In this document: piece by piece, positions 15,424 to 22,534 of the stretch
Numbering within the stretch: position 1 is the first letter of the stretch
Layout of the letters: each line of letters starts with the position of its first letter
Assembly: GCA_005788935.1 (NCBI GenBank)
Contig: SYAK01000578.1
Coordinates: 1 to 22,654 of the forward strand
Length of the DNA stretch: 22,654 nucleotides
From: Pseudomonadota bacterium
GTDB taxonomy: Bacteria; Myxococcota; UBA9042; PHBI01
Direction of reading: 5' to 3'
Notes under the pieces: model-generated
What the model saw: only the letters and a program-made list of their open reading frames with translations
Databases searched by the model: none
Told to the model about the DNA's origin: nothing
Program-made: the position numbers and the translations under genes

Positions 15424-15438
15424 CCGTCGGAACGACGG
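15424..15438 (-). promoter_or_regulatory. Inverted repeat overlapping the MFS ribosome-binding site
   Basis: Perfect 6-base arms CCGTCG and CGACGG flank a 3-base centre. The downstream arm shares two bases with the GGAGG SD (15421-15425). It could be a repressor operator or an RNA hairpin that limits ribosome access. Confidence 0.4.
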
Positions 15439-15548
15439 CGGGTGAGTCTCACGGCTCGAGGGCTGTTAGGGCGACACCTCTGTGACGGAATCGGCAAAGG
15501 TGCGTGGCGGTTCTGGGGCGAGCGCCGATGTTGGGGCGCGGTGCGGCG

Positions 15549-16496
15549 TCAGAGGTCGCCACGTCGCATGGCCTCGCGCTGTCGCACGAGCTCGCCCTCG
15601 AGGGTCTCGCTGATCTCGGGGATGCGGGCCTCGATGCCGAGGCCGATGAAGGCGATGCGGGTGTCCCCGTCGACGGGGGTGTTGTCCCAGTCGAGCTGCC
15701 CCGGCATGCCGTTGATGCAGTACGACCGGTCCCAGCACCGCAGGACCCCCTTGAACCGCGCCACCTTGCCGCCCGGCAGGTTCAGCAGCTTGTGGCCGAA
15801 GGCCACGCGATCGTAGCAGACGCGGTTCGAGCGGAAGACGAAGGACTCGAACTCGGCGGGCAGGACCCCTTCCCAGGCGGCCCGCAACGCGCGCGGCGTG
15901 AAGCCCGCGTACGGGTGTGCAGACGCGATGACCCGGTTCAGCTGCCCCATGAACGCCATCTGGACGTTCGCCTCCGGGTTGCGGGCGGTCACGCGCTTGC
16001 GGATGGCTTCGAGCACCTCCGAGCCGACCTTGTCCGTCTTGTTGATCGCGACGATGTCGGCGACGTCGATCTGCGACCAGAACTGGTGCGGGAAATACGT
16101 ATCGTGTGACGCAAACGAGCTGGCGTCGATGACGACGATCGTCGGGCCGAAGATGGCCTCCTTCGCGAGGATCGGGTCGGCCGCGAGCTCCTGGCTGACG
16201 TGGGCGATCTCGGTCACGCCCGAGGTCTCGACGATGATGCGGTCAAAGCGGCCCTCCTCGGCGAAGCTGCGAGTCGGCGGCAGGTAGCTGCGCGCCGCGA
16301 GACCGCGCCCGGTCGAGGTGATCTGACGGACCGTCGCACCAGAGGCCTGGATCATCGGGCCGTCGAAACCGTCCTCGGCGTATTCGCCGACGACCACGCC
16401 GACGCGCCCAGCTCCCGGGCCTTCGACGAGGTGACGGACGAGCGTGGTCTTGCCGGACCCGAGGAATCCCGTGATGATCTGAACGCCAATCGACAT
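15549..16496 (-). CDS. CobW/P47K (COG0523) family GTPase, variant without CxCC
   Basis: A 315-residue G3E-family GTPase, a group that includes metal chaperones. Visible motifs are Walker A GFLGSGKTT (10-18), the conserved E38 with EDGFDG, the Walker B/switch ETSGVTE (90-96), and the guanine-specificity NKTD (152-155). A CobW C-terminal domain spans about 225-300, with RFKGVL and TRIAFIGLG. The metal-binding CxCC normally found just after the E-x-G-x-D segment is replaced here by ITSTGRGLA (59-67), with no cysteine nearby. Metal binding may use other residues, such as C235, C261 or C267, or be absent. The start at 16496 has GGAGG five bases upstream. It is divergent from nadA across 130 bases. 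Confidence 0.9.
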   Translation of the reverse strand: MSIGVQIITGFLGSGKTTLVRHLVEGPGAGRVGVVVGEYAEDGFDGPMIQASGATVRQITSTGRGLAARSYLPPTRSFAEEGRFDRIIVETSGVTEIAHVSQELAADPILAKEAIFGPTIVVIDASSFASHDTYFPHQFWSQIDVADIVAINKTDKVGSEVLEAIRKRVTARNPEANVQMAFMGQLNRVIASAHPYAGFTPRALRAAWEGVLPAEFESFVFRSNRVCYDRVAFGHKLLNLPGGKVARFKGVLRCWDRSYCINGMPGQLDWDNTPVDGDTRIAFIGLGIEARIPEISETLEGELVRQREAMRRGDL

Positions 16497-16527
16497 CTGC
16501 GCCTCCCGGGCCGAACGTGCGGCGGCG

Positions 16528-16556
16528 ACGTTACCAGACCGCTCGCCCGATGTCTT
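16528..16556 (-). promoter_or_regulatory. Candidate promoter of the CobW-family gene
   Basis: On the minus strand AAGACA (16556-16551) is followed after 17 bases by TAACGT (16533-16528), predicting a leader of about 25 bases. Matches are modest. The nadA promoter should lie in the same 130-bp divergent region (16497-16626), but I see no convincing one. Confidence 0.3.
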
Positions 16557-16626
16557 GCAGGCCCGGGGATGCCGTGATTCTGTGTCCCCGCGTGGCGTGC
16601 AGCCGCGACGCGAGGAGGGACGCCCG

Positions 16627-18006
16627 ATGTCAGCCCAACCCCAGGTCAGCGAGAGTTCAGCGGTCCGCGTGACGACCGTCGACCGTTCCATCCGCTCGAG
16701 CGGAATCAGGCTGACGCCCGGGCTTCCGATTTGCCAGACGGACCTGCCGCTCGACTGGTATCAGGATGCCTTCAAGCCTTACGCCGAGGCGTACCTCGCG
16801 TTGCCCGACCGCCGCCCCGAGACGGTCTTGCCGTGGATGGACGGCTTCATCACGCCCGCGCTCGCGAAGCTCGGTGACAGCGTGATGCTGCTCGCGCACT
16901 TCTACATGGGGGGCGAAATCGTCAAGCTGGTCGAGCGCTACGGCGGCTTCATCGCGGACTCCTACCAGCTCGCCCTTCAGGCGGCACGAAATCCGCACAA
17001 GACACACTTTGTCGAGTCAGCCGTCAACTTCATGGCCGAGACCATCGCCCTGCTGAAGCATGATCACCAGCGTGTGTGGATTACGAATCCGAAGTCGGGC
17101 TGCACGATGGAACACCTGGCCCAGGAGGCCATGGTGGCGCCTGTCTTCAAGGACCTGCGCGCCCGCTACGGGGACGATCTGCTCGCCATCGTGTACATGA
17201 ACACCTCGGGCCGCGTGAAGGCGCTCGCCGGGCAGACCGGCGGGGCGGTCTGCACCTCCTCGAACGCGAAGGTGATCCTGCGCTGGGCGCGCGCGCAGAA
17301 GAAGAAGATCCTCTTCATCCCCGACCGGCACCTCGGCGAGAATTCGGGTCGGTCCGTCGGGATGTCGCCCGACGCGATGTTCGCCTGGCCCGGCGGCTGG
17401 GACGGGGCGCGCCAGAAGACCGCCGAACTGGCCCCCGCCGACCTCGCCCGCCTCGACGCCGCCGAGATGATCCTCTGGGGCTCGTTCTGCGGCGTGCACA
17501 CCATCTTCTCGCCCGCTCAGGTCGCCTGGTGGAAGGCCCGGGGCTACAGCGTCCACGTCCACCCCGAGAGCCCGTGGGAGGTCGTGGAGGCCGCTGACGG
17601 CCACGGGTCGACGAACTACCTGTGGGAGGTCGTGATGGACGCGCCCCCCGGTTCGAAGCTCGCCATCGGGACCGAGGGCCACTTCGTTCGCAACGCGCGC
17701 GAGCAGGCGGCCGCCCGCGGGGTCGAGGTCGTCCACCTCGCCGACATCCCGGATCCGGCCTTCGGCACCATGGGATGCGGCTGTGCCACGATGAGCCGCA
17801 ACGACCCGCCACACCTCGTCGGGATGCTCGATCTGCTCGCAAAGGGGGAGGCCCCGCCTGTCAACGAGGTCCTCGCGGGCGACGCCGTGGACGAGGAGAC
17901 AGGTTGGCGCGAGCGCCTCGACCCCGCCTCGCAGATGGGCATTCGCGACGACGCACGGCGCGCGCTCGAGCGGATGATCGAACTCACCGAGGCTGCGCGC
18001 GGATGA
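16627..18006 (+). CDS. nadA: Quinolinate synthase NadA
   Basis: A 459-residue quinolinate synthase, which condenses iminoaspartate with dihydroxyacetone phosphate in de novo NAD synthesis using a [4Fe-4S] cluster. NadA signatures appear in order: AHFYMGGEI, GGFIADSYQLA, FMAETIALL, NPKSGCTM (C159), MNTSGRVKA, IPDRHLGEN, SFCGVH (C288), HPESPWEVVEAADGHGST and MGCGCATM (C384, C386). C159, C288 and C386 match the three cluster-ligand positions of the family. At 459 residues it is about 100 longer than the usual 310-370, through an N-terminal extension, an insertion at about 243-280 (GMSPDAMFAWPGGWDGARQK region) and a longer C-terminus. The start at 16627 has GGAGGG seven bases upstream. No nadB or nadC is in the window. 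Its stop overlaps the esterase start (ATGA). Confidence 0.95.
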   Translation: MSAQPQVSESSAVRVTTVDRSIRSSGIRLTPGLPICQTDLPLDWYQDAFKPYAEAYLALPDRRPETVLPWMDGFITPALAKLGDSVMLLAHFYMGGEIVKLVERYGGFIADSYQLALQAARNPHKTHFVESAVNFMAETIALLKHDHQRVWITNPKSGCTMEHLAQEAMVAPVFKDLRARYGDDLLAIVYMNTSGRVKALAGQTGGAVCTSSNAKVILRWARAQKKKILFIPDRHLGENSGRSVGMSPDAMFAWPGGWDGARQKTAELAPADLARLDAAEMILWGSFCGVHTIFSPAQVAWWKARGYSVHVHPESPWEVVEAADGHGSTNYLWEVVMDAPPGSKLAIGTEGHFVRNAREQAAARGVEVVHLADIPDPAFGTMGCGCATMSRNDPPHLVGMLDLLAKGEAPPVNEVLAGDAVDEETGWRERLDPASQMGIRDDARRALERMIELTEAARG

Positions 18007-18965
18007 GACGCGCTCGCCGTGGGTTCGGGCTGGTCTGGGCGCTCGCGGTCCTCGTCGCGACGTCGCGCGCGCACGCAGACGAACCGGCCAATCTCGCCAA
18101 GGCCGGGACCGAGCAGGCCGTCGAGGCGGAGGACCCCGAAGAGGCCCTCGAGGCCGAGGCCCAGGGCTGGCACTGGCCGGGCAATGTCGTCACGCACGAC
18201 TTTGACAGCGCGGCGCTTGGCCGGCTCTCGAAGTACAAGCTCTATCTCCCGCCCGAGGTCCCGGGGTTCGTCGGCCCTCCGCCCAGACTGCCGGTCATCG
18301 TGGCCCTTCACGGGCTCGGCGGGTCCGGGCGCGACTGGTTCTCCTTCCGCGGCGGGCAGCTCGCAGGCGAACTCGACGCCGCAATCCGCGAAGGGCGCCT
18401 GCCGCCCGTCGCCGTGGTCGCCCCGAACGGCCAAAATGGCTACTGGACCAACCACCTCGGCGGCAAGCGCGGGACGGCCTTCGGAGATCTCATCGCGGAG
18501 ACCCTCGCGGTCGCGACCGATCGTCACGGGTTGGACCGGCGACGCGTCGTCATCGCCGGCGTCTCGATGGGGGGGCACGGCGCAATGTCCGACGCGCTGC
18601 GCAACCCGTCGCGCTACAAGGGCGTCGTCACGCTCGGCGGTGCGCTCTTCGACGTCCCACCCACGCATCGCCCCGTCTATTTCAGCGTCTGGGGCCGCCC
18701 GGCGGACCCGAACCACTGGGCGGCCACGGCCCCGGCCGCACTCTATGCCATGCCAGGCCTCGCCGCACGGGCCCCGCCCGTGTGGCTGCATTACGGCGAG
18801 CACGATGATGACCGCTTTGTGCGCTGGAACCGCCACGCCATCGCTCAGCTGACCCGACACGCCTTCCAGCTGGAGACGGCCGTCGACGACGGCTCGCACG
18901 GGTGGCGAACCTGGCGTCAACACACGCGGACCTGGCTCGCGTGGGCCGCACCGCTCCTCCGCTGA
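18003..18965 (+). CDS. Secreted esterase, alpha/beta hydrolase fold
   Basis: A 320-residue exported hydrolase. Residues 1-25 form a Sec signal peptide (MRRARRGFG, hydrophobic core, SRAHA-D cleavage). An acidic Glu/Ala linker (about 35-55) precedes the catalytic domain. LPVIVALHGLGGSG supplies the oxyanion region, GVSMGGHG holds nucleophile S188, D268-D270 in GEHDDDRF the probable acid, and H299 in GSHGW the histidine, as in the esterase D/PHB-depolymerase-like group. The substrate is unknown. The ATG at 18003 overlaps the nadA stop (ATGA), so translation is coupled to NadA. A functional link between NAD synthesis and a secreted esterase is not obvious; the coupling may simply reflect compact genome organisation. 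Confidence 0.92.
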   Translation: MRRARRGFGLVWALAVLVATSRAHADEPANLAKAGTEQAVEAEDPEEALEAEAQGWHWPGNVVTHDFDSAALGRLSKYKLYLPPEVPGFVGPPPRLPVIVALHGLGGSGRDWFSFRGGQLAGELDAAIREGRLPPVAVVAPNGQNGYWTNHLGGKRGTAFGDLIAETLAVATDRHGLDRRRVVIAGVSMGGHGAMSDALRNPSRYKGVVTLGGALFDVPPTHRPVYFSVWGRPADPNHWAATAPAALYAMPGLAARAPPVWLHYGEHDDDRFVRWNRHAIAQLTRHAFQLETAVDDGSHGWRTWRQHTRTWLAWAAPLLR

Positions 18966-18986
18966 GCGGGGCTCGTGGTCCTCGGT

Positions 18987-19025
18987 GGGCCGTCATTGGG
19001 CCGTCATTGGGCCGTCATTGGGCCG
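18987..19025 (+). repeat. 11-bp tandem repeat (3.5 copies) upstream of the zinc-ribbon gene promoter
   Basis: GGGCCGTCATT is repeated exactly at 18987-18997, 18998-19008 and 19009-19019, followed by a partial GGGCCG to 19025. It ends 16 bases before the -35 box at 19042. The period of one helical turn suggests an array of regulator sites. Confidence 0.8.
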
Positions 19026-19041
19026 AATCGCGCGCGACACC

Positions 19042-19070
19042 TTGAGACAACGAGCCGGACCGATTATCGT
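19042..19070 (+). promoter_or_regulatory. Sigma-70 type promoter of the zinc-ribbon/SGNH operon
   Basis: TTGAGA (19042-19047; five of six) is followed after exactly 17 bases by TATCGT (19065-19070; four of six). It is the best promoter match in the window. The expected leader to the ATG at 19136 is about 60 bases. Confidence 0.6.
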
Positions 19071-19135
19071 CCGCAGCCAGGGGGTCGCGGCGCGTTTGCG
19101 TCGGTGCGCCTCATTCAACCGCGAGGAGCACCCCG

Positions 19136-19744
19136 ATGGCCGCAACCTCTGAGACCGGCGCCTGTCCCAGCTGCCGCAGCACCGTGCGGTTCGTCACGGA
19201 TGGCCGTGGAGGCAGCGCGTGCCCGGTCTGCGGTGCCGCCCGTCGTCTCTCCGAGGATGCCCCCGATACAGGCCCGCGCCCGCGGGTGGCCCGACGTGTC
19301 GTGGACGTCGACAGCGGCGGGAGCAGCACAAGTCGCAAGGGCAGCACCGGGAGCCGCCCGCCCACGAAGATGCCCGCGTCGACCCGCCGCGAGGCCCCGG
19401 GGGCACGCAGCGTGACCGGCGCCCTCGACGGCACGGCGGGTGGTCGAGTGGGCTCGCCCGCGACAGCCGAACTCGCGTCGGCGCGTAGCCTTGACGCGCG
19501 GTCCTCGCTGACCATGCGCTGGCAGGCGCTCACCGACGGCCTGCAGTCCCGGGATGGGCGGCCCTGGCGGGAGCTGGCGACCTACGAGGCTGGCGACATC
19601 ATCCTCCACACACGCTACGGCATGGGTGTTGTCGAGCGGGTCGGTGATGACGGGACCCTCGACGTCCTGTTCCGGGCAGGCTATCAGCGGCTCCCCGCCG
19701 CGCACTCGCGCGCCACTGCGCCCGAGACCGCGTCGTCGCACTGA
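19136..19744 (+). CDS. Zinc-ribbon protein with C-terminal CarD/Tudor-like domain
   Basis: A 202-residue protein. The N-terminus is a zinc ribbon, CPSC (10-13) and CPVC (29-32), of the MJ0042-like type that presumably binds one zinc ion. Residues about 38-125 are a low-complexity Ser/Thr/Gly/Arg/Pro linker. The C-terminus, about 145-190, reads GDIILHTRYGMGVVERVGDD then GTLDVLFRAG, which resembles the small SH3/Tudor-like beta fold of CarD-type RNA-polymerase-binding domains. A DNA- or RNA-polymerase-associated role is therefore possible but not shown. There is no signal peptide. GAGGAG lies seven bases before the ATG. The SGNH hydrolase gene starts 15 bases after its stop, so they form an operon behind a promoter with tandem upstream repeats. 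Confidence 0.82.
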   Translation: MAATSETGACPSCRSTVRFVTDGRGGSACPVCGAARRLSEDAPDTGPRPRVARRVVDVDSGGSSTSRKGSTGSRPPTKMPASTRREAPGARSVTGALDGTAGGRVGSPATAELASARSLDARSSLTMRWQALTDGLQSRDGRPWRELATYEAGDIILHTRYGMGVVERVGDDGTLDVLFRAGYQRLPAAHSRATAPETASSH

Positions 19745-19759
19745 GCGGAGCCTCGCCCG

Positions 19760-20758
19760 ATGACATTCGTCCACCGCCTCGCCCTCGCAGCCCTCGCAAC
19801 CCTCGCCCTGGTGGTCCCGGCCCGGTCCGAGCCCGGGACCTGGCGCTTCGCCGATGACCCGTCGCGGCCGGTCAAGGCGATCGTCATCGGCGGCTCGGTC
19901 AGCGCGTGGCCCAATGGCGCCTTCTCCGACTGGCTCGGCGGGGTATGCCGCAACCTCGAGATCGAAAACCGCGGCAAGGCCAAGCTGACGGCGCAAGCCT
20001 TGCGCGCGCGCTTCGATGACGAGGTCGTGAAGAACCGCCGCCTGAAGGTCGCCGATCGCCTCGCCCGCGGTCAGGAGGTCTGGCTGGTCTTCATGGCGGG
20101 TCTCAACAGTATCGGAAACCCGGAGTCGACGAACGTCGAGGTCACGAAGACCTTTGCCCGCGCCCATGCTGTCGGGCTCAAGGTCATGGGACTTTCGCCG
20201 AATCCGTGGGGCGTCGAGACCGACCGCCGCTGGATGGGCATCGACGGGCTGGCCTACTTCCGGCACACGCAGCGGGTCGTCGACCACTTTCTCGGTCGAC
20301 TCGACCGCGTGGCGGCGCTCGGCAAGCACGCCGGGGACGCGACCGCCTTCACGCCAGCCGAGCGGGCCGACGTGGCGGTCGACCTGTGGGACAGCACCCT
20401 GCGGGATCGCGGCGCGGCCACTCGGGACGCGGTGCGCCTCGCCCGGGACGCGAAGCGCTCGAGCTGGCTCAAGGCACAACTGAAGGGACTCGACCCAGCC
20501 ACCGCCGAGGCGAGACGGACCGAGCTGCTCGCACAGGCCTCGACCCTGCCCACGTGGTTCATGCCCAAGCGTTTCCATAGCTTCGACGCGATCCATCCGA
20601 ACACCGAGGGCCATCGCGAGATCGCCCGCGCCATCTGCGCCAAGGCGCCCGCATCGTGGGGGTGCGACTGCGCGCTGCTCGACGGGGCCCGTTGGGAACA
20701 GGCCACGCGCCGCGTCATCAGCACCGCCGCGCCCCTGGTCGGTCCGCCCGCGCCCTGA
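19760..20758 (+). CDS. Secreted SGNH/GDSL-type hydrolase
   Basis: A 332-residue exported protein. A signal peptide (1-23, cleavage near ARS-EP) is followed by block I in divergent form, VIGGSVSAW with candidate nucleophile S46, and block III as FMAGLNS (G114, N116). Block V is DAIHPNTEGH, with D276 and H279 as the probable acid and base. Together these give an SGNH hydrolase acting on esters, often carbohydrate or lipid O-acyl groups. About 110 charged, helical residues (160-270) are inserted before block V, more than in simple GDSL enzymes. GGAG lies nine bases before the ATG. It is the second gene of the operon with the zinc-ribbon protein, and its stop faces that of thpR six bases away with no terminator visible. 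Confidence 0.85.
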   Translation: MTFVHRLALAALATLALVVPARSEPGTWRFADDPSRPVKAIVIGGSVSAWPNGAFSDWLGGVCRNLEIENRGKAKLTAQALRARFDDEVVKNRRLKVADRLARGQEVWLVFMAGLNSIGNPESTNVEVTKTFARAHAVGLKVMGLSPNPWGVETDRRWMGIDGLAYFRHTQRVVDHFLGRLDRVAALGKHAGDATAFTPAERADVAVDLWDSTLRDRGAATRDAVRLARDAKRSSWLKAQLKGLDPATAEARRTELLAQASTLPTWFMPKRFHSFDAIHPNTEGHREIARAICAKAPASWGCDCALLDGARWEQATRRVISTAAPLVGPPAP

Positions 20759-20764
20759 GGGGGC

Positions 20765-21310
20765 TCAACGCTCTGGCAGCGGAAAGATGGCCTCGCGACG
20801 GTACTCGAACCCCCACTCGCGGCGGTGACTCGAGAACGCCGTCATACGCGTCGGTGTGAAGGGGGCCGTGCGGAACAGCGCGTGCTCTTGAGCAAATCGG
20901 ACGAGGCGCGACTCGGGGGCGCCCTCGAGCCGCGCGAGGGTCACGTGCGGGATCCAGCGGCGACGGTCGGTCGGGACCCCTAGGCGGGTCGCGGCCGAGT
21001 CGACGCGCGCCCGCAGGGCCTCGAGCGGCGCGCTGCGATCCACGCCAATCCACAACGAATCCGGCTCGCCGCGCGGGGGGAAGAACCCGAACCCGTTCAA
21101 CGCCAGCTCGAACGCCGTGTGATGCAGGCGCTCGAGCTGATGGAAGAGGGCCGTCCGTGTGGCCCCGTCGATCTCCCCAAGGTAGCGCAGCGTCAGGTGC
21201 AGCTGCTCCTCCTCCTCCCAGTAGGCACCGGGGACACCGCCCGCGACCTCCATGAGCTGGTCTCGGACGGCCTCGGGGAGCTCGAGGGCGATGAAGTGGG
21301 CTGCGTGCAT
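20765..21310 (-). CDS. thpR: RNA 2',3'-cyclic phosphodiesterase (LigT family)
   Basis: A 181-residue member of the 2H phosphoesterase superfamily. The two catalytic motifs are intact: HLTL at H38-T40 (followed by RYLG) and HVTL at H122-T124 (followed by ARL). The start AAHFIALELPEAV and the end AFSSHRREWGFEY match the ThpR/LigT family, whose members open 2',3'-cyclic phosphates on RNA and can ligate tRNA halves in vitro. Length is typical. It is cytoplasmic. The ATG at 21310 has AAGGG about six bases upstream and follows the stop of the TPR gene by 13 bases, so the two are probably cotranscribed. Confidence 0.94.
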   Translation of the reverse strand: MHAAHFIALELPEAVRDQLMEVAGGVPGAYWEEEEQLHLTLRYLGEIDGATRTALFHQLERLHHTAFELALNGFGFFPPRGEPDSLWIGVDRSAPLEALRARVDSAATRLGVPTDRRRWIPHVTLARLEGAPESRLVRFAQEHALFRTAPFTPTRMTAFSSHRREWGFEYRREAIFPLPER

Positions 21311-21323
21311 GCGTCCCTTCGGG

Positions 21324-22382
21324 TCAGGGCTTGGCCTTCAACGTGGCGATCTCCGCCTTCAACGCCTCGGCTTCGGGGGCTCTCCCGAGTCGCACGAGCG
21401 CGATGACCTTGTTGTTCATCACGGTCAGGGTGCGCGAGTCCGATTTCCCGAACTCCTCGCGGCGGATGGCAATGGCCTCGTCGAGCATCGCGAGCCCCTC
21501 GTCGCCACGGCCCGCGACCACGAGCAGGTTGCCGTAAGCGTTGAGTGTATCCGAGAGCTGAGGGTGGTGGCTCGAGAGCTCGGCCCGACGAATGGTGAGC
21601 GCCTCCTCGAAGAGCTTCAGGGCGTCGACCTGCTTCGCCCGTGAGGATTGGACGTCCGCAAGGTTGTGGAGCGTCGTCCCGAGGTCCGCGCGCGCGCCGG
21701 GCGCCGCGTTCTGGCGCGCGAGGCCGAGGGCCCGCTCGAGCGGCGGCACGGCGTCATCGAAGCGTTTGAGATCGCGCAGGACAAGCGCGAGATCGTTCAG
21801 CGAGATGACCAGCGACGCATGGGTCGGCCCGAGCTCGCGCTCCTTGTCCGTGATCGCCTCGAGGTGCAGCGACTCGGCGCGCGCAAGGTCTCCCTTGCGG
21901 CGGCAGAGCTCGGCGAGGTTCGTGATGACCGACGCGATGCTGGCCGAGTTCTCCTTGTATTTCTGACGCTTGATGGCGAGCGCCGCCTCAAACGCGGGCA
22001 TCGCGCAGTCGTAGTCCTTCATCTGGGTGCAGACGATCCCGAGCTTGTTGTGCAGGTTGCTCGCTTCCTGGCTCTCCTGGCTCCCGCGGCCCTTGTGTCT
22101 GTCGAGGGCGACCCTCAGCTGTTCTGCGGCGGCCGCCCACTGGCGCGTCTCACGGTACACATCCGCGAGCAGGACATGGGTCTGGATGAGGCGCGCGTCG
22201 TCGGGCGCGAAGCCCTCGGCCTCCTCGAAGGCCGCGAGAGCGAGCTGCTCGGCCGTCTTGAAGTCCTTGGATTTGTACGCCGCGAGGGCGCGATTCATGG
22301 TCTCGCCCCACTCGGCACGGGCCGTGGCGGCGCTCGACGTGACAAGGACGATGGCGACGGGGGTGACGGCGGTCAGACGCAT
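21324..22382 (-). CDS. Secreted kinesin-light-chain-type TPR protein
   Basis: A 352-residue protein. The ATG at 22382 has GGAGAGG six to seven bases upstream and opens a signal peptide (MRLTAVTPVAIVLVTSS, cleavage near ARA-EW at about 24). The mature part has about seven tandem TPRs of the longer kinesin-light-chain style, with repeated LAxVxRxxG/LHNLADVQ/LNAYGNLLVV helices and ALxIRRxxx linkers. It probably acts as an extracytoplasmic protein-binding scaffold. It is not closely alike in repeat sequence to the TPR protein at 8447, which has the 34-residue WYNLGIAY style. It is probably cotranscribed with thpR, an unlikely functional partner since that enzyme is cytoplasmic. Confidence 0.9.
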   Translation of the reverse strand: MRLTAVTPVAIVLVTSSAATARAEWGETMNRALAAYKSKDFKTAEQLALAAFEEAEGFAPDDARLIQTHVLLADVYRETRQWAAAAEQLRVALDRHKGRGSQESQEASNLHNKLGIVCTQMKDYDCAMPAFEAALAIKRQKYKENSASIASVITNLAELCRRKGDLARAESLHLEAITDKERELGPTHASLVISLNDLALVLRDLKRFDDAVPPLERALGLARQNAAPGARADLGTTLHNLADVQSSRAKQVDALKLFEEALTIRRAELSSHHPQLSDTLNAYGNLLVVAGRGDEGLAMLDEAIAIRREEFGKSDSRTLTVMNNKVIALVRLGRAPEAEALKAEIATLKAKP

Positions 22383-22521
22383 CAAGGGCCTCTCCGGACG
22401 GCCGAGCCTCAAGGCCCGGGGCCGGGAGCCTATTCCAGTCAACCGCCGCGTGTCACCTTCCCGACGCCAGCCGATGAAAGGCGCCGAGGCGCCGCCACTC
22501 GCGCGGCGCGCCGAGCCGCGC

Positions 22522-22527
22522 TACGGT
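22522..22527 (+). promoter_or_regulatory. Possible -10 box for a leaderless cardiolipin synthase mRNA
   Basis: TACGGT ends seven bases before the GTG at 22535. With no SD present, transcription starting at the GTG would give a leaderless message. No clear -35 box is seen. Confidence 0.3.
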
Positions 22528-22534
22528 GCGCCCC

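Noticed and set aside
20756..20767. TGAGGGGGCTCA inverted repeat between convergent stops as a terminator
   Set aside because: Only 4-base arms formed largely by the two stop codons, with no U-tract.
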